A program made the translations under genes and the position numbers. From positions 229,756,794-229,820,793 of the forward strand of contig NC_080540.1 in the NCBI RefSeq assembly GCF_028640845.1: 64,000 nt of DNA. Reading direction: 5' to 3'. This DNA comes from Ahaetulla prasina (Eukaryota; Chordata; Lepidosauria; Squamata; Colubridae). Below are positions 58,101-64,000 of this stretch, piece after piece; within the stretch, counting starts at the first letter, position 1; each line of letters opens with the position of its first letter. Under the pieces are notes generated by a model. It was not told the origin of the DNA. It saw only the letters and a list, made by a program, of their open reading frames with translations, and made no database searches.

Positions 58101-59385
58101 ATTGTATGTGACATGATGTTTCCAAAGCAAATAAAAAACCTACAACCAACCTACCAAAGATATAAAGTAATCATTTAATGAAAATTCTGACATGTTTGCT
58201 TTCAAAGTGCAATTCAAAAGTTGCTATACTCACATCTCCCTCTAGTGGTCTTTGATCCTCGCCATCCCTGGTGGGGCTGATATCTTGTCTCATCACCCAG
58301 ATGGGTTCTTTGGGTTCATCGGGAGTATATGGAGAACGAATAGTCCTTGTTTTCACTTCCTCAATAGCTTCCTTAATGTCTTTAATTGCCAGTGATATGG
58401 CATCCCTTTTTTCCTTGCTATATCTTTGCACTGATTCCCCTGCATTAACAGGTGCTCTAGAGTTGGTTGAAACCTGATTGCCGCTTTCATGGCGCATGTT
58501 AGCAGGAATGTTAGTGTCCACATTTTGTTCTGCTTCTGGCATCTCTTCAGCAGCTTTGTCCAGGCTCTGAGAACTCATGCTTTGTTTGACTTCAGCTACT
58601 ATTTGGTCTATATCTTCCTCTTGTTCATAACTGTCCATTCGAGGATAGGGGGCAAATTCTGCCTCCTTTTCAGGACTGTCGGACTCCCCGTCGGAGCGCT
58701 CATCATAGTGGTGAAGGCGGGCACCCAAAGCTTCCTTTCGATAGTTGTCAGCTTCTTCTCTCTCTTGCTCATAAAGTCTAAGACCTTCCCGCACATCAAG
58801 GTCAGGCGTGTCACCTATCTCTTCATACACATGTTCCTGCAGCCCATAATCAGCATAGGGCTCCGTATACTGCTCATCTTCCCCTCGATGGAATAGACTG
58901 TGAGTATACACGTACCCAGAATAGGCTGCATTCATGGCTTCCTCGTGCTCAATGGAATGAAAGTGCAAGTGGTTGGGAAGAGTTCGGTTGTGAATGGTTT
59001 CGGCGTGCTCTGCCTCAGCATTTTCAGTGTACTCTTCTGCTTCAGGTCGGTACTGCACCGCATAGGCACTCTCATCCTCATTCTCGAGTACTCTGTCACC
59101 TTCATAGCTGTCTTCTGCTATGGCTATGACATCTCCTTCAGCAGTGTCAGTATGATAGTGGAAGCCACTTTCAGTGCTGGCTGACCGTGCTAATGTGCTT
59201 TCCTCTTCTTGCCTAGAAGGTTGTTCATGGCTGCCATTGGCACATCTTGGGTAATGAATGGCATACTGTTGCTGTTCTTCTTCTACTTCAGAATGTTCTA
59301 GGTCTGCCTCTACAGATTCATTCACTTCTCTATTTCTTAGTTCATCATAGACCTCTCCTTCAGGTGGTCCTTCAAAATGGTTCAT
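16039..59385 (-). CDS. APBA1: APBA1 (Mint1/X11-alpha), complete coding region, 12 coding exons
   Basis: Complement of join(16039..16110, 17986..18126, 18546..18665, 25016..25228, 25777..25956, 27282..27467, 28985..29071, 30517..30549, 33523..33668, 44613..44652, 50654..50755, 58234..59385). The total is 2472 nt, 823 residues plus stop, close to the 837 of the human protein, with every junction at GT/AG and in phase. Known role: a neuronal adaptor that binds the NPTY tail of amyloid precursor protein through its PTB domain, Munc18-1 and CASK through its N-terminus, and membrane partners through two PDZ domains, at synapses and in Golgi/secretory traffic. Seen: acidic N-terminus (1-384) with IWVMR at about 362-366; PTB about 437-625, followed by the ARM-like linker [16 protein letters not shown]1 about 643-728; PDZ2 about 734-810; C-terminal PVYI. 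Introns hold many transposons. The first, non-coding exon and promoter lie beyond the window. Confidence 0.98.
16277..16754. mobile_element. non-autonomous hAT-like element, decayed
   Basis: The left end cagtggtagccaac and right end ggttgactactcc are imperfect inverted repeats. Subterminal 'accgcccactagtgggcg' and 'gtgggcggtaggtataaa' are also inverted. The inside contains a T-rich tract and a GC-rich stretch (16560-16690). No clean 8-bp target duplication is visible, so it is an older insertion. It lies in the last APBA1 intron. Confidence 0.65.
17040..17240. mobile_element. fragment of the Tc1/mariner-like repeat seen complete at 27710-28632
   Basis: Shared phrases include 'gggaagctgacaaggaagat', 'gatcatgtg', and 'gaatggctgttaaataagga', which correspond to the internal and near-terminal parts of that repeat family. 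Termini are not both present. Confidence 0.5.
17986..18126 (-). CDS. APBA1: APBA1 coding exon 11 (most of PDZ2)
   Basis: 141 nt, residues about 754-800: [20 protein letters not shown], then [20 protein letters not shown] and LSNAVGE. The acceptor is ttatatctttccag and the donor GAG|gtaaga. The frame continuing past the donor is intron read-through. PDZ2 glycine-rich and I-INGQSV core motifs are intact. Confidence 0.97.
18203..18436 (+). mobile_element. Sauria-type tRNA SINE with Bov-B-like tail
   Basis: The head resembles a tRNA-derived promoter ('gagttctaatcttgccttgg'). The body 'cccacctcacaggattgctg' and 'ggaaaataggaggcaggaat' and the tail with 'tattaggtatg' plus ATA/ATAAT repeats match the Sauria SINE pattern as I know it. 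It sits 77 bp beyond APBA1 exon 11 in the intron. Confidence 0.7.
18546..18665 (-). CDS. APBA1: APBA1 coding exon 10 (PDZ1 end, PDZ2 start)
   Basis: 120 nt, residues about 714-753: [40 protein letters not shown]. The acceptor is tattgtattccag and the donor ATA|gtaagt. YQLGFSV is the carboxylate-binding GLGF-type loop of PDZ2. Confidence 0.97.
19921..21717 (-). pseudogene. broken hAT transposase gene, GTF2IRD2/Charlie8-like
   Basis: The minus-strand frame starting at 21717 ([16 protein letters not shown]) has a BED-like zinc finger, C35-x2-C38 and H53-x4-H58. It is followed by an in-frame TGA near 21200, then on the same frame [15 protein letters not shown] (candidate first catalytic Asp), [16 protein letters not shown] (second Asp region), and DVRWLQRG. 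After a stop near 20647, later pieces include [20 protein letters not shown] (20358-20606) and the C-terminal hAT dimerisation block [20 protein letters not shown] (19921-20112). The order and motifs match hAT transposases of the type domesticated as the C-terminal part of GTF2IRD2 in mammals. Stops and frame changes say this copy is inactive, though recently so. It is not part of APBA1. Confidence 0.88.
21877..22009. mobile_element. 133-bp palindromic MITE with perfect 8-bp target duplication
   Basis: It starts cagggtgtccaaacttggtc and ends gaccaagtttggacacccctg (last 20 bases shown minus one), and is almost a full palindrome: 'ggacttcaactcccagagt' pairs with 'ctctgggaattgaagtcc'. The flanks atcttggc at 21869-21876 and 22010-22017 are identical. 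It is nested in the large hAT element, and other decayed copies of the same family lie at 381, 6356, 9264 and about 30806. Confidence 0.92.
22053..23440. repeat. GC-rich minisatellite, 138-bp unit, about ten copies
   Basis: The phrase ttcgttattccctgcccaag recurs at 22053, 22191, 22329, 22467, 22605, 22743, 22881, 23019, 23157 (spacing exactly 138), then at 23284 and 23408 (spacings 127 and 124). Units carry GGAGGCG-, CTCCTCCGCC- and CpG-rich blocks and differ by a few substitutions, some shared between non-adjacent units (for example a 'gaactgctgggg' variant and a 'caactcctgggg' variant). Because 138 is divisible by three, frames stay open on both strands. These are not genes. The array belongs to the hAT transposon at 19222-23583. 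Confidence 0.97.
24061..25015. other. APBA1 intron, no recognised feature
   Basis: Unique AT-rich intron sequence before coding exon 9. No transposon ends, frames with known motifs or RNA genes are seen. Confidence 0.45.
25016..25228 (-). CDS. APBA1: APBA1 coding exon 9 (PDZ1 core)
   Basis: 213 nt, residues about 643-713: [40 protein letters not shown], then [20 protein letters not shown] and [11 protein letters not shown]. The acceptor is ctcttccatccag and the donor AAG|gtacag. ILGVVIVE is the carboxylate-binding loop region of PDZ1. One visible difference from the human protein as I recall it is VLIEK for VFIEK. Confidence 0.97.
25229..25776. other. APBA1 intron between coding exons 8 and 9
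   Basis: 548 bp of AT-rich unique sequence. Nothing else is recognised. Confidence 0.5.
25777..25956 (-). CDS. APBA1: APBA1 coding exon 8 (PTB C-terminal helix and linker)
   Basis: 180 nt, residues about 583-642: [20 protein letters not shown] (the C-terminal PTB helix that packs on the peptide groove), [40 protein letters not shown]. The acceptor is caactgctatag and the donor GAT|gtatgt. The [13 protein letters not shown] segment is the helical PTB-PDZ linker known in mammalian Mints to occupy the APP-binding site in an autoinhibited form. Confidence 0.97.
25957..27281. other. APBA1 intron between coding exons 7 and 8
   Basis: About 1.3 kb. The part from about 26695 to 27180 has higher GC, a TATA-like 'cacatataagg' and starts with tgtcaggccc. 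It could be a solo LTR or another dispersed repeat, but no target duplication or matching second end was found. The rest is unique. Confidence 0.4.
27282..27467 (-). CDS. APBA1: APBA1 coding exon 7 (PTB core)
   Basis: 186 nt, residues about 521-582: [62 protein letters not shown]. The acceptor is preceded by an unbroken run of 14 T on the transcribed strand (plus-strand 27470-27483). The donor is GAT|gtaagg. ISYIADIGN contributes the PTB strand that pairs with NPxY peptides. Confidence 0.97.
27526..27700 (-). mobile_element. CR1 LINE 3' tail of the snake type with AGAAT-repeat end
   Basis: Reading inwards from the repeat 'agaatagaatagaacagaa', the sequence 'ctttttattggccaacttgt' and 'gattggacacacaag' is the reverse complement of the tail at 28384-28536. 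This tail with an ATTCT-type microsatellite is characteristic of CR1 LINEs in snakes. Confidence 0.75.
27710..28632. mobile_element. non-autonomous Tc1/mariner-like repeat, TA-flanked
   Basis: It begins tacaggtaatccttgactta and ends with the approximate inverse ...aagtggggtactacctgta, giving terminal inverted repeats bounded by TA. The inside contains related blocks 'cacttggcaacctgttgaca' and 'catttatgaccaattgccaa' in inverted arrangement. No transposase is seen. A CR1 tail (28384-28536) interrupts it. Other fragments of the same family are at 17040-17240 and 53050-53410. Confidence 0.65.
28384..28536 (+). mobile_element. CR1 LINE 3' tail with (ATTCT)n end, plus orientation
   Basis: 'acaaattccttgtgtgccc', 'aatcacacttggtcaataaa' and then attctattctattctagtct. 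The copy is 5'-truncated to about 150 bp and inserted inside the mariner-like repeat at 27710-28632. Confidence 0.8.
28633..28984. other. APBA1 intron, no recognised feature
   Basis: 352 bp of AT-rich unique sequence between the mariner-like repeat and coding exon 6. Confidence 0.5.
28985..29071 (-). CDS. APBA1: APBA1 coding exon 6 (PTB strands)
   Basis: 87 nt, residues about 492-520: [29 protein letters not shown]. The acceptor is cttcaactgcag and the donor CAG|gtacag. The first residue is valine where I recall alanine in human. Confidence 0.97.
29072..30516. other. APBA1 intron, no recognised feature
   Basis: About 1.4 kb AT-rich unique sequence. Frames at 29372-29560 and 29852-30143 have no known domain. 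A run of T/A-rich sequence at 30140-30185 is low complexity. Confidence 0.45.
30517..30549 (-). CDS. APBA1: APBA1 coding exon 5, 33-nt microexon (PTB insert)
   Basis: 33 nt encoding [11 protein letters not shown], residues about 481-491. The acceptor is catgctaagcag and the donor AAG|gtgcag. It is basic and in phase on both sides (phase 0/0), so it can be skipped without breaking the frame. It matches the short insert present in mammalian APBA1. Too short to show as an open frame; found by searching the intron for the missing residues. Confidence 0.95.
30550..33522. other. APBA1 intron between coding exons 4 and 5
   Basis: About 3 kb of mainly unique AT-rich sequence. A remnant of the palindromic MITE is likely at about 30806-30846 ('caactttggaactttaaaat', 'gtagacttca'). 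A 20-bp sequence containing 'gagctttgaatatatcactg' is repeated at about 32539 and 32581. No genes seen; frames at 33020-33319 have no known motif. Confidence 0.45.
33523..33668 (-). CDS. APBA1: APBA1 coding exon 4 (start of PTB)
   Basis: 146 nt. It completes a valine codon split with exon 3, then encodes [48 protein letters not shown] (residues about 432-480). The acceptor is tatatactgtag and the donor AAG|gtgaaa. [11 protein letters not shown] is the conserved opening strand of the PTB domain. Confidence 0.97.
33669..34209. other. APBA1 intron, no recognised feature
   Basis: About 540 bp AT-rich unique sequence next to coding exon 4. Confidence 0.45.
34210..34380 (+). mobile_element. LINE/SINE 3' tail with AAAT repeat
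   Basis: 'tatgtcacccagaatcactt', 'ccgtgagattgtgagagggg', followed by aatgaataaataaataaata. This is the layout of a squamate retroposon 3' end; the family is not certain. Confidence 0.5.
34701..34752. repeat. (TG)20(CG)5 alternating purine-pyrimidine tract
   Basis: Forty bases of pure TG repeat (34701-34740) run directly into CGCGCGCGCG and CA. The whole 52 bp alternates purine and pyrimidine, a known Z-DNA-prone layout. Confidence 0.97.
34753..34925 (-). mobile_element. squamate dispersed repeat fragment, probably SINE-related
   Basis: 'gccattgcttcctatctagg', 'gattgccccaagattaccta', 'aatcactacatcaaactggc'. I recognise this as a common squamate dispersed repeat whose better copies read '...cccaaggtcacccagctggc...'; the exact family name is not certain. 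Confidence 0.45.
35381..35612 (+). mobile_element. tRNA-derived SINE, snake/squamate type
   Basis: The head gaggccgtgggggtgcagtg has an A-box-like core. The body 'ggctcaaggttgactcagcc', 'ttccattcttccaaggttga', 'aaccgcttagagtgctgtaa' and the tail 'ataagtctaagtgctcttgc' are a familiar squamate SINE order. The copy has a few substitutions and small indels. Confidence 0.75.
35613..38619. other. APBA1 intron between coding exons 3 and 4, repeat-poor
   Basis: About 3 kb AT-rich sequence with no recognised transposon, frame or RNA gene. It is the longest apparently unique stretch in this large intron. Confidence 0.4.
38620..40090 (+). mobile_element. Ty3/Gypsy chromodomain retrotransposon remnant with 3' LTR
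   Basis: The stretch 38719-39177 contains, across frame breaks, the end of a Gypsy integrase and a chromodomain (frame pieces include [17 protein letters not shown] and a following [10 protein letters not shown] block). A CR1 3' end (39178-39656) interrupts it. After it come a purine-rich tract near 39700-39725 and a likely 3' LTR to about 40085 with AATAAA at 40018-40023. A short LTR-like piece at about 38678-38716 resembles 39752-39790. Many stops; a dead copy. No full LTR pair could be delimited. Confidence 0.7.
39178..39656 (+). mobile_element. 5'-truncated CR1 LINE 3' end inside the Gypsy remnant
   Basis: 'ggcttagggcttatgggacc' to the C-terminus ([20 protein letters not shown], then [13 protein letters not shown]), followed by 'gtacaccgccctgagtcctt', 'cgggagaagggcggtataaa' and an AAT repeat. 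It is the same family as the longer copy at 41318-43190, with which it is collinear. It cuts the chromodomain region of the Gypsy element. Confidence 0.85.
40091..40859. other. APBA1 intron, unclassified, perhaps LINE-derived
   Basis: A-rich sequence such as 'tagagataaatagtttgtag' with scattered stops, possibly the start of the L1-like region that follows. No firm assignment. Confidence 0.3.
40860..41317 (+). mobile_element. L1-like LINE ORF2 fragment
   Basis: Translated pieces follow L1 reverse-transcriptase order: a [18 protein letters not shown] block near 41000, '[10 protein letters not shown]'-like near 41090, and [17 protein letters not shown] near 41180-41240. Frame is broken by stops. 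The copy ends where CR1 sequence begins. Confidence 0.6.
41318..43190 (+). mobile_element. CR1-type LINE with largely open reverse transcriptase
   Basis: The best-preserved LINE in the window. The 5' frame (41299-41817) holds [31 protein letters not shown] and [20 protein letters not shown]. The 3' frame (41849-42916, 355 residues) holds [16 protein letters not shown], the catalytic [29 protein letters not shown] and [15 protein letters not shown] local deletion plus a 29-bp tandem duplication (41784-41841) separates the two frames. The 3' UTR has the 'accgccctgagtccttcgg' hairpin-like block and an AAAT repeat tail. The 5' half (endonuclease) is missing, so the copy cannot move by itself. Confidence 0.9.
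43126..43186. repeat. (AAAT)n microsatellite at CR1 tail
   Basis: About 15 units of AAAT at the 3' end of the CR1 copy, the usual retroposon-seeded microsatellite. Confidence 0.95.
43194..43315. repeat. 64-bp tandem duplication after the CR1 tail
   Basis: 'atcaaatggcgagatattgc' followed by 'aattcttgtcaagaagaatc' occurs at 43194 and again at 43258, a 64-bp period with A-rich ends. Copies are almost identical, so the event is recent. Confidence 0.9.
43316..44275 (+). mobile_element. L1-like LINE 3' part
   Basis: The frame at 43809-44213 has an L1 ORF2 C-terminal flavour ([20 protein letters not shown]). It is followed by a T-rich 3' region and 'ttgtaataaatttatatgac'. Assignment is by resemblance and position after the L1 fragment at 40860-41317. 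The piece of ORF2 between them is missing. Confidence 0.4.
44276..44612. other. APBA1 intron beside coding exon 3
   Basis: About 340 bp unique AT-rich sequence. No feature seen. Confidence 0.5.
44613..44652 (-). CDS. APBA1: APBA1 coding exon 3, 40 nt
   Basis: Encodes [13 protein letters not shown] plus the first base of a split valine codon (residues about 419-431). The acceptor is gtcttaattacag and the donor GAAG|gtaagc. It is a small, conserved exon just before the PTB domain. It is not phase-symmetric, so skipping it would shift the frame. Confidence 0.95.
44653..44939. other. APBA1 intron
   Basis: Unique sequence, nothing recognised. Confidence 0.4.
44940..46284 (+). mobile_element. probable L1-like LINE 5' region with ORF1-like frame
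   Basis: The sequence 'aagtcggacactagagggaa' near 45550 and the 93-residue frame at 45737-46018 ([20 protein letters not shown], rich in K/D/E and heptad-like) look like the 5' part and ORF1 of a squamate L1. No RNA-binding domain is complete. Boundaries are uncertain. Confidence 0.4.
46285..47520 (-). mobile_element. CR1/Jockey-group LINE, minus strand, with 317-residue open RT frame
   Basis: Frame 46396-47349 on the minus strand: [20 protein letters not shown], then the catalytic [13 protein letters not shown] and [18 protein letters not shown], ending [20 protein letters not shown]. The upstream part continues to about 47520 with a DFCKAF-like palm motif in another frame. The 3' end at 46285-46330 is 'gttatgacaaaataaaataa'-type in reverse. 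It is a different family from the CR1 at 41318-43190 (FADD rather than YADD and no GCCCTGAGTCC tail). Confidence 0.8.
47521..50653. other. APBA1 intron between coding exons 2 and 3
   Basis: 47560-47780 is T-rich and may be LINE-derived. The rest is unique AT-rich. A moderately GC-rich stretch at about 49240-49450 has a 68-residue frame without any recognised domain. No RNA genes seen. Confidence 0.4.
50654..50755 (-). CDS. APBA1: APBA1 coding exon 2 (linker before PTB)
   Basis: 102 nt, 34 residues: [34 protein letters not shown] (about 385-418). The acceptor is atatcctgtag and the donor GAG|gtagag. The SPSP..SSP.GAESSS start and TNKE end match mammalian APBA1. The middle is diverged ([14 protein letters not shown]), as expected for a disordered linker. 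Phase 0/0. Confidence 0.94.
50756..53049. other. APBA1 intron 1 (coding), right part
   Basis: Mostly unique AT-rich. 'gatttaatcctgagtaaaca' near 52108-52140 is a piece of a widespread ancient reptile repeat. Frames at 50998-51570 have no known motif. Confidence 0.4.
53050..53410. mobile_element. fragment of the Tc1/mariner-like repeat
   Basis: 'gattgccaagtgcccagatt', 'gcaatcacatgactatgggt' and 'aagtcacatgaccacaactt' parallel internal blocks of the element at 27710-28632. Terminal repeats are not preserved. Confidence 0.55.
53411..55729. other. APBA1 intron, no recognised gene
   Basis: Includes a GA/G-rich tract at 53478-53523 and a short (CA)n near 53741. Otherwise unique AT-rich. Confidence 0.45.
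53478..53523. repeat. GA-rich microsatellite ending in a G run
   Basis: tgtgtgtgtacgagagagag, then gacagacagagagagaggg and a G9 run; a purine-rich, slippage-prone tract. Confidence 0.9.
55730..57600 (+). mobile_element. old, degraded CR1-type LINE
   Basis: Plus-strand CR1 reverse-transcriptase order with many stops: GVPPALKEV near 55920, 'ENYQPVSIF'-like near 56010, '[13 protein letters not shown]'-like near 56230, [17 protein letters not shown] and [17 protein letters not shown] (frame 56397-56621). A C-terminal 'PILWNSIAP'-like stretch follows near 57160 and an AAAT-type tail near 57580-57610. A Penelope-type inverted segment interrupts the 3' region at 57318-57450. Confidence 0.75.
57318..57450. 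mobile_element. inverted Penelope-like terminal segment
   Basis: 'ttgcagacatttcattacca' and 'tgaaatgtctgcaagaaaac' are near-perfect inverses meeting around 57370-57385, with 'aactaggtaatatcatca' between. 'ttcattaccaaactaggtaa' is the terminal sequence of a common squamate Penelope-like element, and inverted terminal pairs are typical of that group. Confidence 0.6.
57601..58233. other. APBA1 intron 1, left end
   Basis: Unique AT-rich sequence between the degraded CR1 and the first coding exon's donor. Nothing recognised. Confidence 0.5.
58234..59385 (-). CDS. APBA1: APBA1 coding exon 1 (N-terminal half, Munc18 and CASK binding)
   Basis: 1152 nt, 384 codons. The start is ATG at 59383-59385 ([20 protein letters not shown]), supported by an in-frame TAG at 59410-59412 and a G at -3. 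Landmarks: [38 protein letters not shown], a long conserved block [20 protein letters not shown] and the acidic [20 protein letters not shown]. The Munc18-interacting segment ends in [20 protein letters not shown]. Last come [20 protein letters not shown] and the CASK-binding IWVMR (362-366). The donor is GAT|gtgagt at 58228-58233. The frame beyond the donor (ending FIK) is intron read-through. The stretch about 302-330 ([20 protein letters not shown]) is diverged from mammals. Confidence 0.98.
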
Positions 59386-59438
59386 GGCAGGCTCTACTAG
59401 GTATCTCACCTATTCTACTGACATTTTGTGTGTTGAGG
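59386..59438 (-). other. APBA1: APBA1 5' UTR part of the first coding exon, with acceptor
   Basis: On the minus strand the acceptor-like ttctttgcag ends at 59439, so the exon would begin at 59438 with 53 nt of 5' UTR before the ATG. This agrees with a separate upstream non-coding exon, as in mammals, which is not in the window or not recognisable. Confidence 0.6.
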
Positions 59439-62400
59439 CTGCAAAGAAGTTACAAAAAGATTACTTTATTACATACAAAAAAGAGAGATATTTTAAAACC
59501 CATTTCAACTATTATAAAAAGTAGGCAATTAGTTCGCATTTTCGCTTTTGCAAAAAAGAAAAAGAAGTCTCATAAATAAGAATTCTCCACAACTGGAATG
59601 GCCAAAATCAATAGTTACCATAGCAGAAATCACTAATAACAATTGAGAGAATGAATGGAATAGAAAGACTAAGTGTCCCACAGAATAGAATAGGCAAATT
59701 GATAGACAGCATGAGAAATATCAAGAAAATAAATTATTGGAAAAGGGAAAGAAAGAGGATGAAAAATAACTACATGGAAAAAAAGAGAATATAAAATGTG
59801 TGCAGGTGAAATACTTGTTTGCATATGCTTCTAGCTATTTAGATATACTTGCCAAAAGCCACATTTCAAAAAAGAGGCAGGGATAGGACGAAAATGAATC
59901 AATATTCATTTAATTAATAATTACTTATTAAAATAAATTGCTTGTTAAATAAAGTAATCTATTCATAAAATTACTTAGTCCTGTGTCTGTATGTACCAAT
60001 AATTCTCTTTTACAAACATAGGTCACTTTTCCCAACAGAACATACAAGAGGAAACATATTTCCCTCCCAGAAGAGTCAGAAAAGAAAAAGAAAAATCCAG
60101 AATGGAGATAAGCCATGAGAAGGGAAGGGGGGGAAAAAAGGAAAGGGAGCAAAATAAAAATGGATGGAGATGAAGCAAGGGAATAAGGTATCTAAACAGG
60201 AAAGGGAAAGAGAGAGAAGCCCTCATTAGTCATTTTAAAAAAAGGTTAAAAATCAGCGGGCAAGCAACCCCTGCCAAGTGATATCAAAATTTCAAAGGCA
60301 CCATTTTTATCCATGCTTTTCAGTCTAACCTTTACCTGTCTCCATTCCTTTATTTTTAACAGTATCCTATAATCTTGTCAGCTGAATGCAAAATGACCCC
60401 CTCATCCAATTCACAGTAGAGGTTGGTAGGGGATCCCAGGAAAAGATCTTTGATTTAAGGACTTGCAGACGGGTGTTATGAAAAGTGGCAGAAATATATT
60501 TTATACTGCAAAGCTCAATGAAAGTTTTGATATGCAACATTATAAATAAGGACAGCTCTAGAGCCTGAACCAGAATCAAACCATACACTAAAATAACATA
60601 TAAATTGTAGTCATGGTCTACTGCAATTAAAAAAAATAAAAAGTATACGCAAAATAGATATCAGATTAAGAGATACCAGATTGCCTTTGAATGATTAGGA
60701 TGTATTTATCTCTGATTTGTATGGGGGAAGTTAGGATTTGAAAAGAAGGGGAGGACTATAATTTGTGTTAGGGAAAATTTAGCGTATGATTTTTTTTTGG
60801 TTGAACTATACCTTATGGTTGCTCTGGGAAGTGGGGGAGGGGAGGAGGGTGGTTATGGAGGGAGGGGGGAGGGAGGGGGGGGAAAGGGGGTTGAAAATTT
60901 TTGTAAAAACTTTTTCAATAAAAATAAATAAATAAATAAAAGTATTTCCAAGTAACTTTGAAATTTGTCACATCAATAAATATTTAACACACAGAAGTAA
61001 CACAAAGCCACAAATCTACCTGAATTTAACAATGAGTGGCATAAATAACATGTTATTCTTTTAGCTAAGCCCACTGACTGCAATGCTGGGGAAACAAATT
61101 CATTACTACTCATTACTGGAATTGCTTGCACACTTTATTTTAAGGCTTCATTGCTAAATTAAGAGATGGTAATTAGCCATAACTCTCTCTAAGCAGTGGC
61201 CAGGACAATTGAAGATAACTAAACTAAATTAAACAAAAGGACCCTATCCCCACAGCCTTCCTCTCCCTCTCCTTCTCCGCACTTTCAGCTTTCAAAGAGA
61301 GATTCAACTAGATGGATTCAAAATGGAGATGAGCAGGTATGAAAGAATGAGTCAGATAAGCTCACAACCACCATTCAACTTCTGGGAGCTTCACACCTTT
61401 AAAGAAATGGAATGGCCCTTGGGACACACATCCCACAGATCTTGTCATCAGGGGGGTTCAAGCAATCTCAGAGGCAGGCTATTCATTCCAATGGAAGAAC
61501 AAGTTAATCGACAGACAAAGACTTAGTAGACATAAGCATGTGCAAGAGGCAGTTGAAGATAATTCCATCTGAATTGCTGCAGCTACAGCAATTCTTGTGA
61601 TGAGTTGAAACTATTAGCCTGATGTCCTCTCAGGATATAAGAAGTTTTTCCTCAGATAAGAGTTCCAACATTACCTTCCAGTCAAACTATGTATAGAAGA
61701 GGAGATGACATTATGATCACAGTCTGACATGCTTCAAGTGATAATTCATGTATGCTAGCAGGCTTAAAGATGAAATGTTCTTTCAAATCTTTTAGTGAAA
61801 CCAAGGGTAAGGGAAAGCCAACAAAACAAAATGCTCTAATGTGTGAAGGAGGCATAATCTCTTCTTCATTCACCAGTAATTTTATTCTGATCCCATAAAC
61901 ATGCACGCTCAAGGAATACTGTGTGAAAAAACAGTCACGAAGACTGCCTGAATTTATGTTGTAACAAAGCAGTCGCTAGATTTTTTTCAATCATTCTATT
62001 CTTACTTGACAGAATAATTCTATCAATTAAGGCTAACCATGGCAGGGGGCAAATCAAAAAAGTCAACATAAAAAACTGTAACTAAAGCCCTGACATATAG
62101 GTTGTGACTTCGATCACACAAATGACCATACAAGCCACCATCTTGATCACATACTGCTGCACTGATGGATCTTAAAAAGCCAAGTAGCATTTTCTTCTTT
62201 TTGACTGGATTTTGGATGTTGTGTCTTAAAATTTAGTTTCAGATAAAAACCAGTCTACACAGATTACGTTTTTATCTAAATAACAATTGGGAAACAGTAA
62301 TAGAAGGGAAGAGAGGGAGAGAAATTTTAATCTTAATATTGATATTAAGAAAAGTTAATCTGAATTCTTCCATTCTTTTGATCAGGATTGATAGTGGCAG

Positions 62401-62835
62401 GAGTGGGGAATTAAAACTTTTTTATAATTGCCAGCAACCTTGATCAAGATGAACTTCTGTTATTAAGAAAGCTATCTCAAAACCTAGCCAACAGATAAAG
62501 ATAGATGAATCAAATGTTATTCATGGATTAAGGCAGTACTTCTCAAACCTGGGTAAATCACCCCAATTTGGGTAAAAGTGATTTTTCTTTAGGTAAGGAC
62601 ACACAAATCTATTAACCAATCACAATAGGGACATTTAAATAAAGATTTTCTGATAAGCAGAAAAAAGAACTTTCTGACAAATGGTTTCAGGTAATGAAAG
62701 AAAATGTTTGGGAAGCAGTGGTCTAAAGTAAGTAAGCACTAAGGAGCCAGAAGCAGTCCCATTTACTAGAGGTAATGTCGTCTTCTTCTTTTTTTTTTAA
62801 TTTGTCACAACAATATATATAAGCATCACACAAAA
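59439..62835. other. upstream APBA1 intron
   Basis: AT-rich sequence with a possible L1 3' end at 60740-60945 (listed separately). Frames at 59928-60226, 60367-60588, 61323-61526 and 61682-61912 show no known domains. No non-coding first exon could be recognised. Confidence 0.45.
60740..60945 (+). mobile_element. LINE (L1-type) 3' end with G-rich tract
   Basis: 'ggttgaactataccttatgg' leads to a G-rich tract (60828-60895: repeated GGGAGG and GGGGGG blocks), then 'tttttgtaaaaactttttca' and ataaaaataaataaataaat. A G-rich 3' UTR before an A-rich end is the usual L1 pattern. Confidence 0.55.

Positions 62836-64000
<1,165 letters not shown>

Noticed and set aside
58408..59409. Start of APBA1 at the upstream MRYLV position
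   Set aside because: The codon at 59407-59409 is GTG, not ATG, and is preceded directly by an in-frame TAG. The ATG at 59383-59385 matches the known N-terminus.

Overview
The window is nuclear DNA from a vertebrate, a squamate reptile and probably a snake. It is AT-rich, has intron-split genes, and is full of squamate-type repeats: CR1 LINEs with ATTCT-repeat tails, a Sauria-type SINE, other tRNA-derived SINEs, Penelope-like elements, hAT and Tc1/mariner-like DNA transposons, and L1 and chromodomain Gypsy remnants. Species cannot be fixed from the sequence alone.

Two protein-coding genes are present and converge. (1) The last two coding exons of ENTREP1 (FAM189A2) lie on the + strand at 2972-3264 and 4689-4892. 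(2) The complete coding part of APBA1 (Mint1/X11-alpha) lies on the - strand in 12 coding exons, from the ATG at 59383-59385 to the stop at 16039-16041. Joined at consensus splice sites, the exons give 2472 nt, or 823 residues plus stop, with no frame break. The order holds the CASK/Munc18-binding N-terminus, a PTB domain including an 11-residue microexon, two PDZ domains and the C-terminal PVYI. The ENTREP1-APBA1 neighbourhood matches human 9q21.

Layout: 1-2971 ENTREP1 intron with a decayed Penelope-like element carrying an hAT MITE; 2972-4892 ENTREP1 C-terminus; 4893-16038 convergent intergenic/3'-UTR space with CR1, SINE and hAT insertions; 16039-59385 APBA1; 59386-64000 APBA1 5' UTR and upstream intron, ending in a Penelope-like element with a GIY-YIG endonuclease region. 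The most striking structure is in the APBA1 intron between the coding exons at 18546-18665 and 25016-25228. There, a 4.36-kb hAT transposon (19222-23583, perfect 8-bp target duplication) is inserted in an older CR1 copy. It carries a broken GTF2IRD2/Charlie-like transposase gene, a nested palindromic MITE with its own perfect 8-bp duplication, and a GC-rich tandem array of 138-bp units.

I found no evidence of a new multi-gene system, CRISPR array, tRNA or rRNA gene. The long open frames in the 138-bp array are a by-product of a unit length divisible by three.
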